Shown piece after piece: positions 5,525 to 6,421 of a stretch of DNA of 6,421 bases. Source of the stretch: Caldivirga sp. UBA161 (GTDB taxonomy: Archaea > Thermoproteota > Thermoprotei > Thermoproteales > Thermocladiaceae); contig NZ_DAXS01000077.1 in assembly GCF_002506515.1 (NCBI RefSeq), positions 1 to 6,421 on the forward strand. Direction: 5' to 3'. The position numbers and the translations under genes are program-made. Within the stretch, counting starts at the first letter, position 1. Every line of letters starts with the position of its first letter. Under the pieces are notes generated by a model. It was given only the letters and a program-made list of their open reading frames with translations, did not search any database and was not told where the DNA came from.

Positions 5525-5553
5525 CTTCTTAAGAAGGGTACCTCATTATGAGG
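5525..5553. repeat. Cluster of palindromes upstream of the HTH regulator
   Basis: Three palindromes sit almost end to end: CTTCTTAAGAAG (5525-5536, perfect 12 bp), GGTACC (5537-5542), and CCTCATTATGAGG (5541-5553, 6-bp arms around one base). They lie 38-66 bp before the TATA-like element of the regulator gene and well after the peroxiredoxin stop. The arrangement suggests operator sites for dimeric regulators. Confidence 0.5.
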
Positions 5554-5590
5554 AAATCTTAAATTCATTAAGTACTACTTTGAATAAAAC

Positions 5591-5600
5591 ATAAAAATAA
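5591..5600 (+). promoter_or_regulatory. Candidate TATA element of the HTH regulator gene
   Basis: ATAAAAATAA is centred about 25 nt before the GTG at 5621, matching leaderless spacing. The surrounding 30 bases are very A-rich, so the exact box is uncertain. Confidence 0.45.
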
Positions 5601-5620
5601 GTCAAAAATAAAAACACTAC

Positions 5621-6343
5621 GTGGATTACTTACTCGATTTCGGGAAAGTGAACTTTAAGTATATTGAGTTTGATTACGTTCACGAAACTGACTGGACAGC
5701 TAAAGCCGCATTTGATGGTTATGAGTATAATGTGGTGGAGTCCTATGTCGATGGTTTAAAGAACCATGTCTATGAGTTCGCAGTACTTAAAGTTAAGGAT
5801 AAATTAAGCCTAAGAAAATTATTCAATATACTTAACAATGACCCCAGTGTTGAGGAGTTAGTTAAATTTGAACCAATGAATAAGGGTTATCCAAAGAGAA
5901 TTGGAGTTGTTATTAAATCTAGGTTAAGTAACTCAACTAGGTATAAGGCTAGGTTATTTGATGGCATTGAAGTTAAAGATTACATAACCAATGGTGTTGA
6001 GAATTGGGGGTTCCTATTTCCAGTTAACGTTAACTTAGACCTACTTTTTGATGGCCTTAAGATTAATGGAAAAATAATTAATGTACGTTCAAGGAATGTA
6101 GATGTAAATGATGCATTAAGTTTAATTAACTTTAGTAAGGTAACCTCAGTATTAACTAAGGCTGAATTAGATACATTATATAAGGCTTATAAGTTAGGCT
6201 TCTTCAATGAACCAAGAGAAGCTAGCTTAAGAACACTAGCTAAGGAACTTGGCTTATCAACAAGTACCGTCAGTCATCAATTAAGGAACAGTTTAAGAAA
6301 AATACTTAACGCAATGTTTAGTAATAATAATGAATATACTTAA
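5621..6343 (+). CDS. Bacterio-opsin activator-type HTH transcriptional regulator (HTH_10)
   Basis: A 240-residue putative DNA-binding protein. Residues about 178-229 form the HTH_10 (PF04967) domain: LTKAELDTLYKAYKLGFFNEPR then LRTLAKELGLS and a recognition helix around STSTVSHQLRNSLRK (213-227). The FFxxPR spacing and LAxELGxSxSTVSxxLR core are typical. The first about 170 residues resemble the N-terminal region seen in archaeal Bat-like regulators but show no recognisable ligand motif and no cysteines, so the signal is unknown. The start is GTG 5621, chosen because a TATA-like element lies about 25 nt upstream; no in-frame ATG lies between them. Base composition is more A+T-rich than the metabolic genes. 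It follows the peroxiredoxin by 225 bp with palindromes in between, so autoregulation or control of the neighbouring redox genes is plausible but unproven. Confidence 0.87.
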   Translation: MDYLLDFGKVNFKYIEFDYVHETDWTAKAAFDGYEYNVVESYVDGLKNHVYEFAVLKVKDKLSLRKLFNILNNDPSVEELVKFEPMNKGYPKRIGVVIKSRLSNSTRYKARLFDGIEVKDYITNGVENWGFLFPVNVNLDLLFDGLKINGKIINVRSRNVDVNDALSLINFSKVTSVLTKAELDTLYKAYKLGFFNEPREASLRTLAKELGLSTSTVSHQLRNSLRKILNAMFSNNNEYT

Positions 6344-6421
6344 TTATTGAAAACTAAAAATAAATAATAATTTAAATTTTAAGATCATGAATTAGTTGCT
6401 TATCTTCTTCTTAGTGCTATT
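6344..6421. other. Right-edge non-coding tail, unassigned
   Basis: The 78 bases after the regulator stop are strongly A+T-rich to about 6385. TTTAAA at 6371-6376 could be a plus-strand TATA box. Alternatively a minus-strand gene may end here: its last codons could read IALRRR (stop 6402-6400) or NSTKKKISN (stop 6394-6392), followed by T-rich sequence on that strand. Too little sequence remains to decide. Confidence 0.3.

Noticed and set aside
6396..6421. TTG-initiated hydrophobic plus-strand frame after a TTTAAA box at the right edge.
   Set aside because: Only eight codons are visible, and the minus strand offers equally plausible C-terminal codons, so no gene is called.

Overview
The window looks like a chromosomal segment of a hyperthermophilic crenarchaeon of the Thermoproteales, most like Caldivirga; that genus assignment is inference from moderate-to-low G+C, gene content and protein style. 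Supporting signs are archaeal TATA boxes about 27 nt before several start codons (leaderless mRNAs), T-run terminators instead of hairpin-plus-U, one strong internal Shine-Dalgarno inside an operon, and archaeal families (HTH_10 regulator, DUF1641, archaeal Prx6-type peroxiredoxin).

Layout: the left edge carries, on the minus strand, the first 24 codons of a 2-oxoacid:ferredoxin oxidoreductase beta subunit (1-74) and, upstream of it on the same strand, dihydroorotase pyrC (147-1367). A short divergent promoter region separates pyrC from a 35-codon plus-strand ORF (1454-1561) with a well-placed TATA box. The rest of the window reads on the plus strand: a methylisocitrate lyase (1684-2622); a 259-bp intergenic region with an about 85% A+T tract and a dyad; a two-gene operon of a sulfide:quinone oxidoreductase-like flavoprotein (2882-4048) and a DUF1641 helical protein (4060-4527); a 1-Cys peroxiredoxin (4697-5395); and a bacterio-opsin-activator-type HTH regulator (5621-6343) preceded by a cluster of palindromes. 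The last 78 bases hold no assignable gene.

How the genes may work together: PrpB makes pyruvate and succinate from 2-methylisocitrate, and the KorB-type enzyme oxidises 2-oxoacids, so the left half is central carbon and pyrimidine metabolism. The right half looks like a small redox module: an FAD enzyme that probably feeds sulfide or related electrons to quinone, its DUF1641 partner, a peroxide-reducing enzyme, and a regulator that may control one or more of them. The functional link within the right half is inferred from adjacency. No mobile element, CRISPR array, tRNA or rRNA was seen.
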